From: Mariaggregatimicrobium sp964498785
Lineage (GTDB): Bacteria; Zhuqueibacterota; Zhuqueibacteria; Thermofontimicrobiales; Thiofontviventaceae
Length of the DNA stretch: 64,000 bases
NCBI GenBank assembly: GCA_964498785.1
Contig: CAZCJL010000004.1
Location: 1-64,000 of the forward strand
Direction: 5' to 3'
Of the stretch, positions 8,394 through 18,393 are shown piece after piece (position 1 is the stretch's first letter; each line of letters opens with the position of its first letter). The position numbers and the translations under genes were made by a program. The notes below the pieces were generated by a model. The model was not told where the DNA came from. It did no database searches and worked only from the letters and a program-made list of their open reading frames with translations.

Positions 8394-11255
8394 ATGGAAA
8401 TTAAATATCTGGAAACTCTGTTACAGAAAATTTCCGATGATTACCGAAAGCACATTGAATTCGAATTATCCATTCTTGCGCTTAACTCACCGGATTCCGA
8501 TGATCTTGTAATCCTCGTCGATTCACATTCTGATCATATCGAATCAAAAATTATTCCGGGATCATGGTTTAAAACATTCAAGATATTAAATGGTGAACTG
8601 TTCATTGAGACGGTTCAGGTCGGAATAAATGACATCACCTTTAGCGACAAAATCCTGGAGCACCAGAAAAACCCAATTCTTTCAAGTGTTGTTATCGCGA
8701 TCAACCATTCACAAATTGGTAACGGGGCGTTATTAATAAGCAGTTTTTCAACACGATTATTAACCGCAAAAAAATATTTTAAAAATATTAGAACCGATGA
8801 TTTAGTCGCAAAATATTCAAAACAGTTAAATGATCCCCAAAAAGAACTGCATAAGCAAGACGCGGCGAATGATCTCTATCAAAAAGTATTTCACTATTCT
8901 GCAATTCCCACCATACTATGCAATTCTATTGGCGTAATTCAATATGCTAATTCGGCGTTTGAAACAATTTGCGGTTTAAAAAACAACCAGTTAATCAAAC
9001 AGAAGACATTACAAAATTTTATTCCGGAACAATCGTTTAGTACAATACTCAGCAATTCCGATAGCCGAACATTGGAAAATTCACTTAACAATGCGATTTT
9101 CCATTCCAGGAACGGAACCGAATCTATTGTTGATTTAAAAATCAGTCACCTGCCGGGCAAGGAACACATCATCATCCACATTCTTGAGGCGCACCCCCCA
9201 AAAGAGGAATCTATTGATGAGATTGAATGGCGTGACAAATTTAAAACGATTAACACAATTCTCAACAACATCTTTACAAAATCAAAATTAGATGATCTTT
9301 TAGACAATGTTCATTTTCAACTGAAAAAATATTTTGAATTTGACTATGCCGCGATCGCTGTATATACCAAATCAGCTTCGAGGCTACAAGTTCATTTATT
9401 TTCTGGGAACAAGTACAATCGGTTAAGTTTCACCAGTTCCAAAATATGCGATCATTTTCTGCAATTTTTTGACACACTGAATAGAATTGAAACCAGCGAA
9501 CAGATGATGCCTGATTTATTTACCATTATCAATCGAATGGTGAAAAAAAAGTTGACTTCGCAATTAGGAATGAAATTGCAATCGCCGGATAATTTCGGAG
9601 TGTTTTGTTTTGGCAGCGTTCTGGATAAAGCCTATTCACAATTTCATACCGATATCCTGACCGGTATTGCCCACCCGTTAGCATGTACTGTTACAAAGAT
9701 ATCGATATTTGAGGAGTTGTCACAGTCCATCCGGAATCTGGAAACAATTAACAGAGCGTGCCATGAGTTGAATCAATTGAAAAACATGAATGACATTCGT
9801 AGTTTAATCGCGCTTAAATGTAAAAAGATTTTCAATGCCGATCAATGTGAAATTGAACTATTGAACATTGATGAATATAATCGCGATATAGATTTTGTAA
9901 AAACACATTTCCCATCATATCGGGACAAGGCAATCGATCAATTGCATGTTGTGAATATCGATAATGTTTATGCACATATTAAAAAAAATCGTACTGACAA
10001 AGTAAAAAGTAAATTGCGCTCGTTTTGTATTTTACCGATAGAGTCAGAACAAAAGTGCATTGCCGCTGTATATCTTTTTTTTAATAAAACCTATCGCCTA
10101 TCAGAACAGGATGCTGAAATTGCCCACCTCTTTTTTCATCGTACTGTGACAATTTTAATGGAAGCAATTCGGTACAATCAAATAAACGAAGAAAAAATAT
10201 GGTTTGAAAACATGCTGAAACGGGCAGCCGATCCGATTGTCTGCCTGAACAATGACGGGAAAATAACTTATTGCAATGATCGCTTTTTAATAGTAACCGG
10301 ATATAATTCTGCGGAAATTTTTAATCGAAACATGGAAACGTTTCTGCTCAATGGGAGTGATATTTTCAATCAGATACGTTCGCAACTGCACGAAAACCAC
10401 TCCATCCTGATGATTGATTCTGATGTTTGCTGTAAAGATGAATCGTTTGTCCCGATAGACTGGTCTTTCTGTCGGTTAAAGGAAACTCAAAATAAGGGAA
10501 CATATTACATGGGAATTGGAAAAGATATTCGCGATCGTTTGAAAAATGAAATGCAAATACAACAACAATGCAAAGACCTGGAAGATTTGATTTATAAAAT
10601 TTCTCATCGACTTAAAACTCCGCTTATCTCTCATGATGGCTATATCTCATTAATCGAAAATGAGTCTCTGGATCGGCTTACTGATGATGGAAAGCACTAC
10701 TTGAAACGATTGCGTGAAAATAATGACTATATGTGTACAGTTATAAACGATTTATTTGACTATCGTAAACACCAACAGAAATCATCCAAAAACGAGCACA
10801 TTAATACGCGCCAGTTGCTTGATGTTATCATCAGCGATGTAATGGGAGCAGAAAATGTCCGGTTTCAGATAAACGATAATCTACCAGATTTATTTTTTGA
10901 TCGGCTTGATTTACAGACCATTTTCACAAACCTGATTGAAAATGCTGTAAAATATATCGGACATCCGTCACAACCACAAATTGAAATTGGTGGAAAAAAC
11001 GAGAACAGTTGTTTTCATTTTTACGTTAAAGATAATGGTATTGGAATTGCTGAAAAATACCATAAACACATTTTTGATTTGTTTTTTCGCGTCAATGATC
11101 AAAATGCGGTTAAGGGCACAGGCATCGGTCTGGCAGTGGTTGAAAATATTATTCAAAGAAATAATGGCGAGATTCGTGTTGATTCTGCTCCTGGTAACGG
11201 CACCACGATTTACTTCACAATTCCAGATGTAACAAGCGAATCTTTTACTTTTTAA
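8394..11255 (+). CDS. Soluble PAS/GAF sensor histidine kinase
   Basis: This 953-residue cytosolic kinase has no membrane segment. I read the domains as PAS (~160-275), GAF (~282-440), GAF (~448-595), PAS (~604-715), HisKA (~725-790) and HATPase_c (~835-950). The phospho-acceptor is His738 in the H-box ISHRLKTPL. The N box is NLIENAVKYIG, the G1 box KDNGIGIA and the G2 box GTGIGLAVVENII. The start follows AGAGG at a normal distance. It is the first of five signalling genes, and its stop overlaps the next start by one base (TAATG). The input signal is unknown; cytosolic GAF and PAS domains would suit a redox, ligand or energy cue. Confidence 0.9.
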   Translation: MEIKYLETLLQKISDDYRKHIEFELSILALNSPDSDDLVILVDSHSDHIESKIIPGSWFKTFKILNGELFIETVQVGINDITFSDKILEHQKNPILSSVVIAINHSQIGNGALLISSFSTRLLTAKKYFKNIRTDDLVAKYSKQLNDPQKELHKQDAANDLYQKVFHYSAIPTILCNSIGVIQYANSAFETICGLKNNQLIKQKTLQNFIPEQSFSTILSNSDSRTLENSLNNAIFHSRNGTESIVDLKISHLPGKEHIIIHILEAHPPKEESIDEIEWRDKFKTINTILNNIFTKSKLDDLLDNVHFQLKKYFEFDYAAIAVYTKSASRLQVHLFSGNKYNRLSFTSSKICDHFLQFFDTLNRIETSEQMMPDLFTIINRMVKKKLTSQLGMKLQSPDNFGVFCFGSVLDKAYSQFHTDILTGIAHPLACTVTKISIFEELSQSIRNLETINRACHELNQLKNMNDIRSLIALKCKKIFNADQCEIELLNIDEYNRDIDFVKTHFPSYRDKAIDQLHVVNIDNVYAHIKKNRTDKVKSKLRSFCILPIESEQKCIAAVYLFFNKTYRLSEQDAEIAHLFFHRTVTILMEAIRYNQINEEKIWFENMLKRAADPIVCLNNDGKITYCNDRFLIVTGYNSAEIFNRNMETFLLNGSDIFNQIRSQLHENHSILMIDSDVCCKDESFVPIDWSFCRLKETQNKGTYYMGIGKDIRDRLKNEMQIQQQCKDLEDLIYKISHRLKTPLISHDGYISLIENESLDRLTDDGKHYLKRLRENNDYMCTVINDLFDYRKHQQKSSKNEHINTRQLLDVIISDVMGAENVRFQINDNLPDLFFDRLDLQTIFTNLIENAVKYIGHPSQPQIEIGGKNENSCFHFYVKDNGIGIAEKYHKHIFDLFFRVNDQNAVKGTGIGLAVVENIIQRNNGEIRVDSAPGNGTTIYFTIPDVTSESFTF

Positions 11256-14200
11256 TGGACAAAAAAGTGCGCGAGTCAATTAAACAAGAACAAGAAAAAG
11301 TCTCTATTCTAAACGCAATCATCGAAGTGATTGCTTCAAAAGACAACATTATCGATATCTTTAAAGAAATCAAAGACTATTTGTATTCAATTATTCCGTG
11401 TGATTTCATCACTGTTCTTTTCAATAATGAAAGAGCACGCTATTTTTATGTGGCGCCCGCGCTGAACATTTCAAAATATGCTATTGACAGCGAAGTAACA
11501 ATTCCGTATCACGAAACATCTATCACCGAAATATTACGTTCAAAATCAACAATCAGGCGGGATGATCTTGATGAGCGAGGAAACATGACTCCCGGTGATC
11601 TGAAATTTCTTGCTCCTGGAATTCGTTCAGATATTTCAATACCAATTATCACCAATAATCATGTTCGTGCGGTGCTTAATTTTAGCAGCTACAAAAGCAA
11701 TCGTTTTACGTCGGTTCATGAATCAATTTTAGAGGAAGTGGGGTTAATACTTTCTATTTCACTGTATCGCATTGATTTAGCCGAAGAAGTTCGGTCTTTA
11801 AAATTGAATGCAAATCAATGGCGAAATAAATACAAAACACTGCTCGAAAATTCAAAACAACCGATTATCGTTATCAATAGTGACCTTGCTTCTATTTATG
11901 AAACCAATAGCGCATTTGAATTGCTTACCGGCTATCGTTCCCAACAATTGAACGGAATGCGATTCACCGCATTGCACCCAAAAATCCAGGCGCATATTTT
12001 AACAAAAGCAGTTCAAGATGCTGCTCACGGAAAAACAGCAGAATTAAAGCACATTGAATTGCTCAAAAATAATGGTGAACACAAACCTGTCAATGTGCAA
12101 TTTTTTACTTCCCCGGAAAACGAGGAACCGAAACTTTTTGTTGTTTACGAAGATGCAGCAGAAAAAACGATAAGAGTCCGGGATCAAGAAACACAAATTC
12201 GTTCGTTCATTCATGTTGGCAATGAATTACTTGCAACAACCAACCTTGAATTGATTTCGATTTCCTTGTTAGATGAATTGGGATTATGTCAAAATGCAAG
12301 GTACGTAACGCTTCATTTGTATGATGATAGTCAAAAAAAATTGAATTTGTATTGTGCACGTAAATATCCGTTTGACAATGGAATGAGCATTGTACATCCG
12401 TGGCTCATTGGCCTGAAACAAGGACCATATTCAGAGGTTCTCGAGAAAGACCGCTTTATTAAATGCAATAATATTTATACTGACAATCAATTTTACAAAT
12501 GGCTACCGATTGCACAAAAATTAGGCTACAATGCGCTAATTAGTATGCCATTAAATATTGGCAATCAGAAAATTGGCGTCGTAACACTCTTTTATGAGCA
12601 TGAACAAAATTTCAGTAATCAAACTGTTTCCACTTTGAAAAATATTTCAAATTATCTGGCATTGCTGATAAATAATCATAAACTGCACCGGCAATTAAAA
12701 AAATCACAACAACAGCTTTCGGTTATTCAGGACATTTTGCATTCAATAAACTCACGACTTGATTTAAAAGAGATTATCCAGACAACTGCTATCCAAATAA
12801 AACGAATGGTTGAATTTGATCATTTTTTTATAACATTGTTCGACAGTAACACGGAAAATTATCAAATATATGCGATTGTTTCTGAAACATATCATAAACT
12901 TTTTTCACCAAAAACGTATGCTCCGATTGAAAAGACAAATTTGGGCTGGTTGTATGTTCCGCAGGAAGATCGTCAGCAAAACGGGAAAATCACACCGTTC
13001 ACTGATTGGTTCAACAAACTTAAATCGAAAATTGATACACTGCTATTGGTAAAAGATAAATATCTGGGAGCGATAACAATTGGTTGTCTTGAGCCAAATA
13101 AATACACAAAAGAACATGAAGATTTTTTGACAGATATTTCATCACACATCTCTTTTGCAATTGAGAATTTCCAGTTATATACAATAACTCAGCAAAAGCA
13201 AAATGATTTTACCGTTTTGGCGGAATTGAGTGATGATTTACAACATATTTCTGATCGCGGGGAATTAATCTCAACAGTACTGCAATTCGTTTGTAAATCA
13301 CTTAAAAGTCAAATGTGCACGTTTCGCTTTGTTGAGAAAGATAACGTTCGGCCCCTTGTTTATCCAACACTGCCAGATGCTGAGCAACAAGATCTCTTGC
13401 AAAAAGAGAACCATGAATTTGCACCTCATATTATCAGCACAAATAAAATATTATCTATTGAAAATATGGAAACATACTCCGGCGAAAAATTCACAAACTT
13501 AAATTTTCCAAAGGGTTTCCGCTCGTATTTGGGAGTGCCAATCAATTATCGAAATACTATATTCGGCGTTCTTTCCGTTTATTGGCGACATGAGCAGAAA
13601 ATTGAAGGATCGCTTCTGAATCTTGTGTCGACGATTTCCCTGCTGACCAGCACCAAGATTGAGAATATTCGCCTTTTAAATGCAACGTCCCAAAACACGG
13701 ATAATTTGAAAAGCACGAACGAAGAACTTGAAAATTTTGTTTATACAGTTTCACACGATTTAAAATCACCAATAGTTTCAATCCAGGGCTTTGCTTCAAT
13801 TTTGCTAAATGATTTCCATTCTCAGTTAGATGAAGATAGCCAACATTATTTAAAGCGCATTCAGGCAAATGCAAACCAGATGGAAACTTTGGTTACGGAT
13901 TTACTTGAGTTATCACGGATTGGGCGAGTTGTAAGCCCGTTTGAGGAGGTTGCCATACGCGAGATTATCACACAAGTTTTGGGGGAATTGGTTTATCAAA
14001 TTGAGCGCCGGGGGATCAAAACAAATCTTCCTGATAAAATGGCGGTTGTTTTTTGTGATAAAAAGCGGATTTCCCAGGTGTTCTCAAATTTAATTGAAAA
14101 TGCGATTAAATACATTGGCAAAGAAAATCCTTGTCCAACAATCGAAATCGGTTGGAAAGATGAAAATGATGATTATCTTTTTTATATAAAAGATAATGGA

Positions 14201-14407
14201 ATTGGTATTCCGAAAGAATATCATCATCAAATTTTTGGACTTTTCCGACAAGTGAATCAGGAAGAATTAGATGAAATTTCTTCAGGAGTAGGACTGGCTA
14301 TTGTCAAACGAATAATTGACAATCACGGCGGAAAAATTTGGTTTGATTCGGAGCCCCGAAAAGGATCGACGTTCTATTTTACAATTCCCAAAAAAAATGA
14401 AAACTAA
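11255..14407 (+). CDS. Soluble multi-GAF/PAS sensor histidine kinase
   Basis: This 1050-residue cytosolic kinase is translationally coupled to the preceding one (TAATG overlap). The order appears to be GAF (~10-180), PAS (~190-310), GAF (~320-475), GAF (~488-645), GAF (~652-805), HisKA (~815-885) and HATPase_c (~930-1047). The H-box YTVSHDLKSPIVS places the phospho-acceptor at His834. ATP-lid motifs are NLIENAIKYIG, KDNGIGIP and SGVGLAIVKRII. The kinase core resembles those of the neighbours on either side, suggesting family expansion by duplication with different sensory halves. There is no receiver domain, so it must phosphorylate a receiver in trans, perhaps one of the two encoded further down. 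Confidence 0.9.
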   Translation: MDKKVRESIKQEQEKVSILNAIIEVIASKDNIIDIFKEIKDYLYSIIPCDFITVLFNNERARYFYVAPALNISKYAIDSEVTIPYHETSITEILRSKSTIRRDDLDERGNMTPGDLKFLAPGIRSDISIPIITNNHVRAVLNFSSYKSNRFTSVHESILEEVGLILSISLYRIDLAEEVRSLKLNANQWRNKYKTLLENSKQPIIVINSDLASIYETNSAFELLTGYRSQQLNGMRFTALHPKIQAHILTKAVQDAAHGKTAELKHIELLKNNGEHKPVNVQFFTSPENEEPKLFVVYEDAAEKTIRVRDQETQIRSFIHVGNELLATTNLELISISLLDELGLCQNARYVTLHLYDDSQKKLNLYCARKYPFDNGMSIVHPWLIGLKQGPYSEVLEKDRFIKCNNIYTDNQFYKWLPIAQKLGYNALISMPLNIGNQKIGVVTLFYEHEQNFSNQTVSTLKNISNYLALLINNHKLHRQLKKSQQQLSVIQDILHSINSRLDLKEIIQTTAIQIKRMVEFDHFFITLFDSNTENYQIYAIVSETYHKLFSPKTYAPIEKTNLGWLYVPQEDRQQNGKITPFTDWFNKLKSKIDTLLLVKDKYLGAITIGCLEPNKYTKEHEDFLTDISSHISFAIENFQLYTITQQKQNDFTVLAELSDDLQHISDRGELISTVLQFVCKSLKSQMCTFRFVEKDNVRPLVYPTLPDAEQQDLLQKENHEFAPHIISTNKILSIENMETYSGEKFTNLNFPKGFRSYLGVPINYRNTIFGVLSVYWRHEQKIEGSLLNLVSTISLLTSTKIENIRLLNATSQNTDNLKSTNEELENFVYTVSHDLKSPIVSIQGFASILLNDFHSQLDEDSQHYLKRIQANANQMETLVTDLLELSRIGRVVSPFEEVAIREIITQVLGELVYQIERRGIKTNLPDKMAVVFCDKKRISQVFSNLIENAIKYIGKENPCPTIEIGWKDENDDYLFYIKDNGIGIPKEYHHQIFGLFRQVNQEELDEISSGVGLAIVKRIIDNHGGKIWFDSEPRKGSTFYFTIPKKNEN

Positions 14408-14493
14408 CTCTGATCTGAAATGAACTATATTAGAAAGCACATACGTTCAATTCAGGTTTAATAATTATTTTGTTAACTATTTGATGATTACCG

Positions 14494-15300
14494 ATGGATT
14501 TAAGCAACGATGATATTTCAACGAAAGGTAAAGGGGAAGCACAACAATTAAAAAAAGAAATCGAGAAACTTAAGCGAGATTTAAAACAAAAGGAGAAACT
14601 GTTACAAGAAAAAAATGACGAACTGCAAAATTATCTATACACTGTAACACACGAATTAAAAACACCTATTGTCTCAATTCGCGGTTATTCGATGCTGCTT
14701 GAGAATTTCCATAAAAACTCCCTGAATGAGGAGATAGTGGAATATTTGGACCGAATTTCAGTGAATATCGATCGGGTGGAAAATTTAATTGAAGAACTTC
14801 TTGATTTCGCGAAAATCAATCTGAAATCTGATGATTTTGAAACCATAAATATCAAAAAAATCATTGATAATGCGTTAATTGATCTTCGCTACCTGTCTGA
14901 TGAAAACGGAATCCAAATTCACCTGCAAAATGACTTTCCGACGGTGCAGTGCAATGAAAAGTTAATGTTGCGTGTTTTTACCAATCTTCTTAGCAATGCG
15001 ATTAAATATTCGCGGAAGAACGGAGAAAAACATATAGACATTGGCTACAAGAATGACGAGATTTTTCATAAATTTTATATCAAGGATAATGGGATTGGCA
15101 TTCCCAGGATGAAACAAGATCAATTATTTAAATTATTTAGCAGAGTCCATTCTGACTCAAAAATCGCTGGCAGTGGTTTGGGATTAGCTATCACAAAACG
15201 AATTATCAACCAACATGGCGGCGAAATTTGGGTAGAATCTGCAAAAGGAAAAGGAACTGTTTTTTATTTCACTTTACCGAGAAATGAATATGTGCTTTAA
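14494..15300 (+). CDS. Short coiled-coil histidine kinase without sensory domain
   Basis: This 268-residue protein is essentially a kinase core. Residues ~10-45 are a charged coiled coil (KKEIEKLKRDLKQKEKLLQ). They are followed by HisKA, with the phospho-acceptor at His53 (YTVTHELKTPIVS), and by HATPase_c with NLLSNAIKYS, KDNGIGIP and GSGLGLAITKRII. No PAS, GAF or membrane segment is visible, so it must take its input through the coiled coil or from a partner protein, possibly one of the two larger kinases upstream. Its last 17 nt overlap the start of the receiver-kinase hybrid that follows. Confidence 0.88.
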   Translation: MDLSNDDISTKGKGEAQQLKKEIEKLKRDLKQKEKLLQEKNDELQNYLYTVTHELKTPIVSIRGYSMLLENFHKNSLNEEIVEYLDRISVNIDRVENLIEELLDFAKINLKSDDFETINIKKIIDNALIDLRYLSDENGIQIHLQNDFPTVQCNEKLMLRVFTNLLSNAIKYSRKNGEKHIDIGYKNDEIFHKFYIKDNGIGIPRMKQDQLFKLFSRVHSDSKIAGSGLGLAITKRIINQHGGEIWVESAKGKGTVFYFTLPRNEYVL

Positions 15301-16744
15301 CGAATATTTTATTAACGAGTTACAAATTCTACTGGTAGAAGATAATATCGATCACGCCCGGTTAATGACCATCATGTTGAAAAAATATCTTCCCAACGTA
15401 CATATAATGATTGCCAGTTCTGGTGCAGAATGCCTGGAACTGGTGAAAAAAAATTCATTTCATCTAATTATTCTTGATTATGAACTTCCGATGATGTCGG
15501 GCCTGGACACGCTTATCGAAATTAACAAATTAAATATTCAGGCGCCAGTTGTTTTCGTCACCGGAAAAGGAGATGAGTTGGTCGCAGTGAACGCCATGAA
15601 ACACGGCGCATACGATTATATTATCAAAGATAAAGGTTATATGTACATCCTTCCCAAAGTAATCCAGAAAGCAATTGAAAAGCATGAATTGGAGATTAAA
15701 TTATCTGAATCGGAACGAAAGTATCAATCGCTTTTTAACAGCATCCGGGATCTTATTTCTGTACAGGACAGGAACCTGACTATTACACTGGCAAATAAAG
15801 TTGCGGCCGATTTAAGTGGGGATACAGTTGAGAATTTGATAGATCAAAAATGCTATAAAAAATATTTCCAGCGAAATGCACCATGCGAAAATTGTCCGGT
15901 GTTGGAAACTTATAACACCAGGCAACCCGCCTTTTTAGAAATCACGCATAAAGATGAAATTTACAATATTCGCAGCCATCCGATTTTCGACAGAAATAAC
16001 GAGCTAATGAATGTTATTGAAATCGGGCATATCGTAACAGAGCAGCGAAAATTTGAGAATCAATTAATCCGTTCGGAAAAACTGGCGACCATTGGCTTGT
16101 TGTCCGCAGGAGTTGCTCATGAACTTCGGAATCCTCTGAACATTATTGAAACCGCCCGATATTTTATTTCTGATATATATGGTTCAGAAAATCCTGAACT
16201 GCAGGATAAACTGGCAATGATTAAAAAAAATGTTGCCAGGGCGTCGACCATCATTAACGACTTACTTGAATTTTCCCACAAATCAAGAAACAGTAACCGA
16301 TTGATTGAAATTAACAAAACAATCGATAAAATATTATCATTGATTGGAAAACAATTAATTTCCAGAGATGTCAATGTCATTCGTGATTATCAGGAAATTC
16401 CAAAAGTTGCCTTTAGCTTCGAATCTCTAACTCAGGTGTTATTGAACATTATCGTGAACGCGGTTCAGGCAATGCCCGGCGGCGGTGATCTCATTATTCG
16501 GACTGAGTTAAGTAACCAAAACGAGGTGCAGATAAGAATTCGCGATTCCGGATGCGGAATATCCACAGAACATATAAACCATATTTTTGACCCATTTTTC
16601 ACGACAAAAGATGTTGGAGACGGTTCCGGCTTAGGGCTTTATATTGTTCATTCAATCATGAGCCGCGAAGGTGGAAAAATTGATGTTGAAAGCAAAGAAG
16701 GCGCCGGATCAACTTTTATCTTAATGTTACCACAAAAATCATGA
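15284..16744 (+). CDS. Hybrid receiver-PAS-histidine kinase
   Basis: This 486-residue phosphorelay protein has a receiver domain first (residues ~12-130, phospho-acceptor Asp65 in IILDYELPMMSG). Next comes a PAS domain (~145-255), then HisKA with His279 (GVAHELRNPLN) and HATPase_c (NIIVNAVQAMPGG, GSGLGLYIVHSI). A leading receiver implies that an upstream kinase phosphorylates it, and the three kinases just upstream are obvious donors. The PAS domain carries Cys190, Cys201 and Cys204 (CENCP), a cysteine cluster that could bind metal or sense redox state; that is inference. ATG 15284 and ATG 15290 are both possible starts. The NtrC-type regulator begins 11 nt after the stop. Confidence 0.9.
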   Translation: MNMCFNEYFINELQILLVEDNIDHARLMTIMLKKYLPNVHIMIASSGAECLELVKKNSFHLIILDYELPMMSGLDTLIEINKLNIQAPVVFVTGKGDELVAVNAMKHGAYDYIIKDKGYMYILPKVIQKAIEKHELEIKLSESERKYQSLFNSIRDLISVQDRNLTITLANKVAADLSGDTVENLIDQKCYKKYFQRNAPCENCPVLETYNTRQPAFLEITHKDEIYNIRSHPIFDRNNELMNVIEIGHIVTEQRKFENQLIRSEKLATIGLLSAGVAHELRNPLNIIETARYFISDIYGSENPELQDKLAMIKKNVARASTIINDLLEFSHKSRNSNRLIEINKTIDKILSLIGKQLISRDVNVIRDYQEIPKVAFSFESLTQVLLNIIVNAVQAMPGGGDLIIRTELSNQNEVQIRIRDSGCGISTEHINHIFDPFFTTKDVGDGSGLGLYIVHSIMSREGGKIDVESKEGAGSTFILMLPQKS

Positions 16745-16755
16745 AAGCCTTTTGA

Positions 16756-18126
16756 ATGGAAAAAACAAACGGAAAAATTCTTGTTGTTGATAATGAAGTC
16801 GATATTTTAGAACTCCTTAAAGGACTTTTAAAACGAAAAAAATTTTTTGTTAAAACCGCTGAAAATGCAAAACAAGCGACTCAACATTTAAAAACAAATG
16901 ACTACGATGTGGTTATTACTGACCTGATAATGCCCGGTAAAAGCGGAATCGACTTGCTTTGTGAAATTAAATCGCACTATCCTGAGACTGGTGTTATTGT
17001 GCTTACCGGACACGGAACAATTGAGTCTGCTGTTGACGCTATAAAAAAAGGAGCATTTAACTACATCGAGAAACCAATCAATCCTGATTATTTATTTTTG
17101 CTGATCGATAAGATTATAAAGTTGCGTCATCTTGAAGCGCAAAACATTTATTTACAGAATCAATTGGGACAACGTTATCGTTTTAGCCAAATTATCGGCA
17201 AAAGCCATCAAATGCAAAGTATCTTTCAACTGATTCAAGATGTTAGCCAAACTCAATCCACCATCTTAATCCGGGGCGAAAGCGGTACCGGGAAAGAACT
17301 GATTGCAAACGCGATTCATTTTAATAGTATTCGCAAAACCAAAAAGATGATTCGTGTGAATTGTGCGGTTCTTTCTGAAAATTTACTCGAAACAGAATTA
17401 TTTGGTCATGTAAAAGGAGCGTTTACTGGTGCATATCGTGATCGCATCGGCAGATTTGAAATGGCAGATGAAGGCACAATTTTTCTGGATGAAATAGGCG
17501 ATATCTCTCCGAATGTGCAAGTAAAATTATTACGTGTTTTACAGGAAAGTGAGTTTGAGCGAGTCGGCGGATCAAAAACAATCAAGGTTGATGTGCGGAT
17601 TATTACCGCGACCAATAAAAATCTGGAACAGGCAATTACTAACGGAGAGTTCCGAGAAGATTTGTATTATCGCTTAAACGTAATTCCTATTGAAGTGCCG
17701 CCATTGCGAGAACGCGTTGAAGACATCCCTTTACTAGCGCGACATTTTATTGAAAAATACAACTCTGAAACCGGTAAACACATTGAAGGCTTTACTCAGA
17801 ATGCATTATCTCTATTGATGAATTACGAATGGCCCGGAAATGTACGAGAGCTGGAAAATATTATTGAAAGAGCTGTTGTCCTTTCAAAAAATAAATACAT
17901 CGATAAATCGAAATTGCAGCCGCTTCAAAAAACATCATCTTCTGGTTCCTCACTAAATATGCTCGACCATAAATCATTACCAGAGGTTATGGACAGCCTT
18001 GAAAAACAATTTATCATTAATACTTTAAAACAATGCAATAACAATAAGAGCCAGGCATCCCGAAAACTTGGCGTTCATCGCACAACTTTGTTATCAAAGA
18101 TTTCTAAGTATGAAATTGAAATGTGA
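16756..18126 (+). CDS. NtrC-family sigma54-dependent response regulator
   Basis: This 456-residue transcription activator is the likely output of the signalling operon. It has a receiver domain with phospho-acceptor Asp56 (VVITDLIMPGKSG). A central AAA+ domain carries Walker A GESGTGKE (174-181), the sigma54-contacting GAFTGA loop (221-226) and a Walker B-type FLDEIGD. A Fis-type helix-turn-helix lies at the C-terminus (NKSQASRKLGVHRTTLLSKI). The length is typical. It requires RpoN, encoded elsewhere. I saw no convincing -24/-12 promoter (GG-N10-GC) in the adjacent intergenic regions, so its targets are probably distant. Confidence 0.95.
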   Translation: MEKTNGKILVVDNEVDILELLKGLLKRKKFFVKTAENAKQATQHLKTNDYDVVITDLIMPGKSGIDLLCEIKSHYPETGVIVLTGHGTIESAVDAIKKGAFNYIEKPINPDYLFLLIDKIIKLRHLEAQNIYLQNQLGQRYRFSQIIGKSHQMQSIFQLIQDVSQTQSTILIRGESGTGKELIANAIHFNSIRKTKKMIRVNCAVLSENLLETELFGHVKGAFTGAYRDRIGRFEMADEGTIFLDEIGDISPNVQVKLLRVLQESEFERVGGSKTIKVDVRIITATNKNLEQAITNGEFREDLYYRLNVIPIEVPPLRERVEDIPLLARHFIEKYNSETGKHIEGFTQNALSLLMNYEWPGNVRELENIIERAVVLSKNKYIDKSKLQPLQKTSSSGSSLNMLDHKSLPEVMDSLEKQFIINTLKQCNNNKSQASRKLGVHRTTLLSKISKYEIEM

Positions 18127-18149
18127 TATAAGCGACCCGCTATTTTGAC

Positions 18150-18189
18150 AAAAAAAAAGCCGGAGCAGATTGTAATCATCTACTCCGGC
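18150..18189 (-). terminator. Terminator-like hairpin reading on the minus strand
   Basis: A 12-bp stem with one mismatch (18159-18170 with 18178-18189, arms GCCGGAG/CTCCGGC) is followed on the minus strand by a run of nine T (18150-18158 on the plus strand are A). It therefore suits transcripts from the EamA transporter gene, 200 nt downstream of its stop. On the plus strand there is no T run. The rest of 18127-18393 holds nothing recognisable. Confidence 0.65.
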
Positions 18190-18393
18190 ACTATGCGTCA
18201 CAAACATTTAGAACCTGCTTATTTTAGCAGAGTCATTTTTCGAGTCGCTTTGTAATTATCCGCTTTAATCACTATATATGCTCAGCAAGGCTATTTATGG
18301 TAGGCGCTGCAAAAAAATGGTAAACATCGTGTTTGTTTAATAGGTGTGTAATTATGCACTTAAAAAAAGGGGGGTGGGAAAATTATTTAATCA

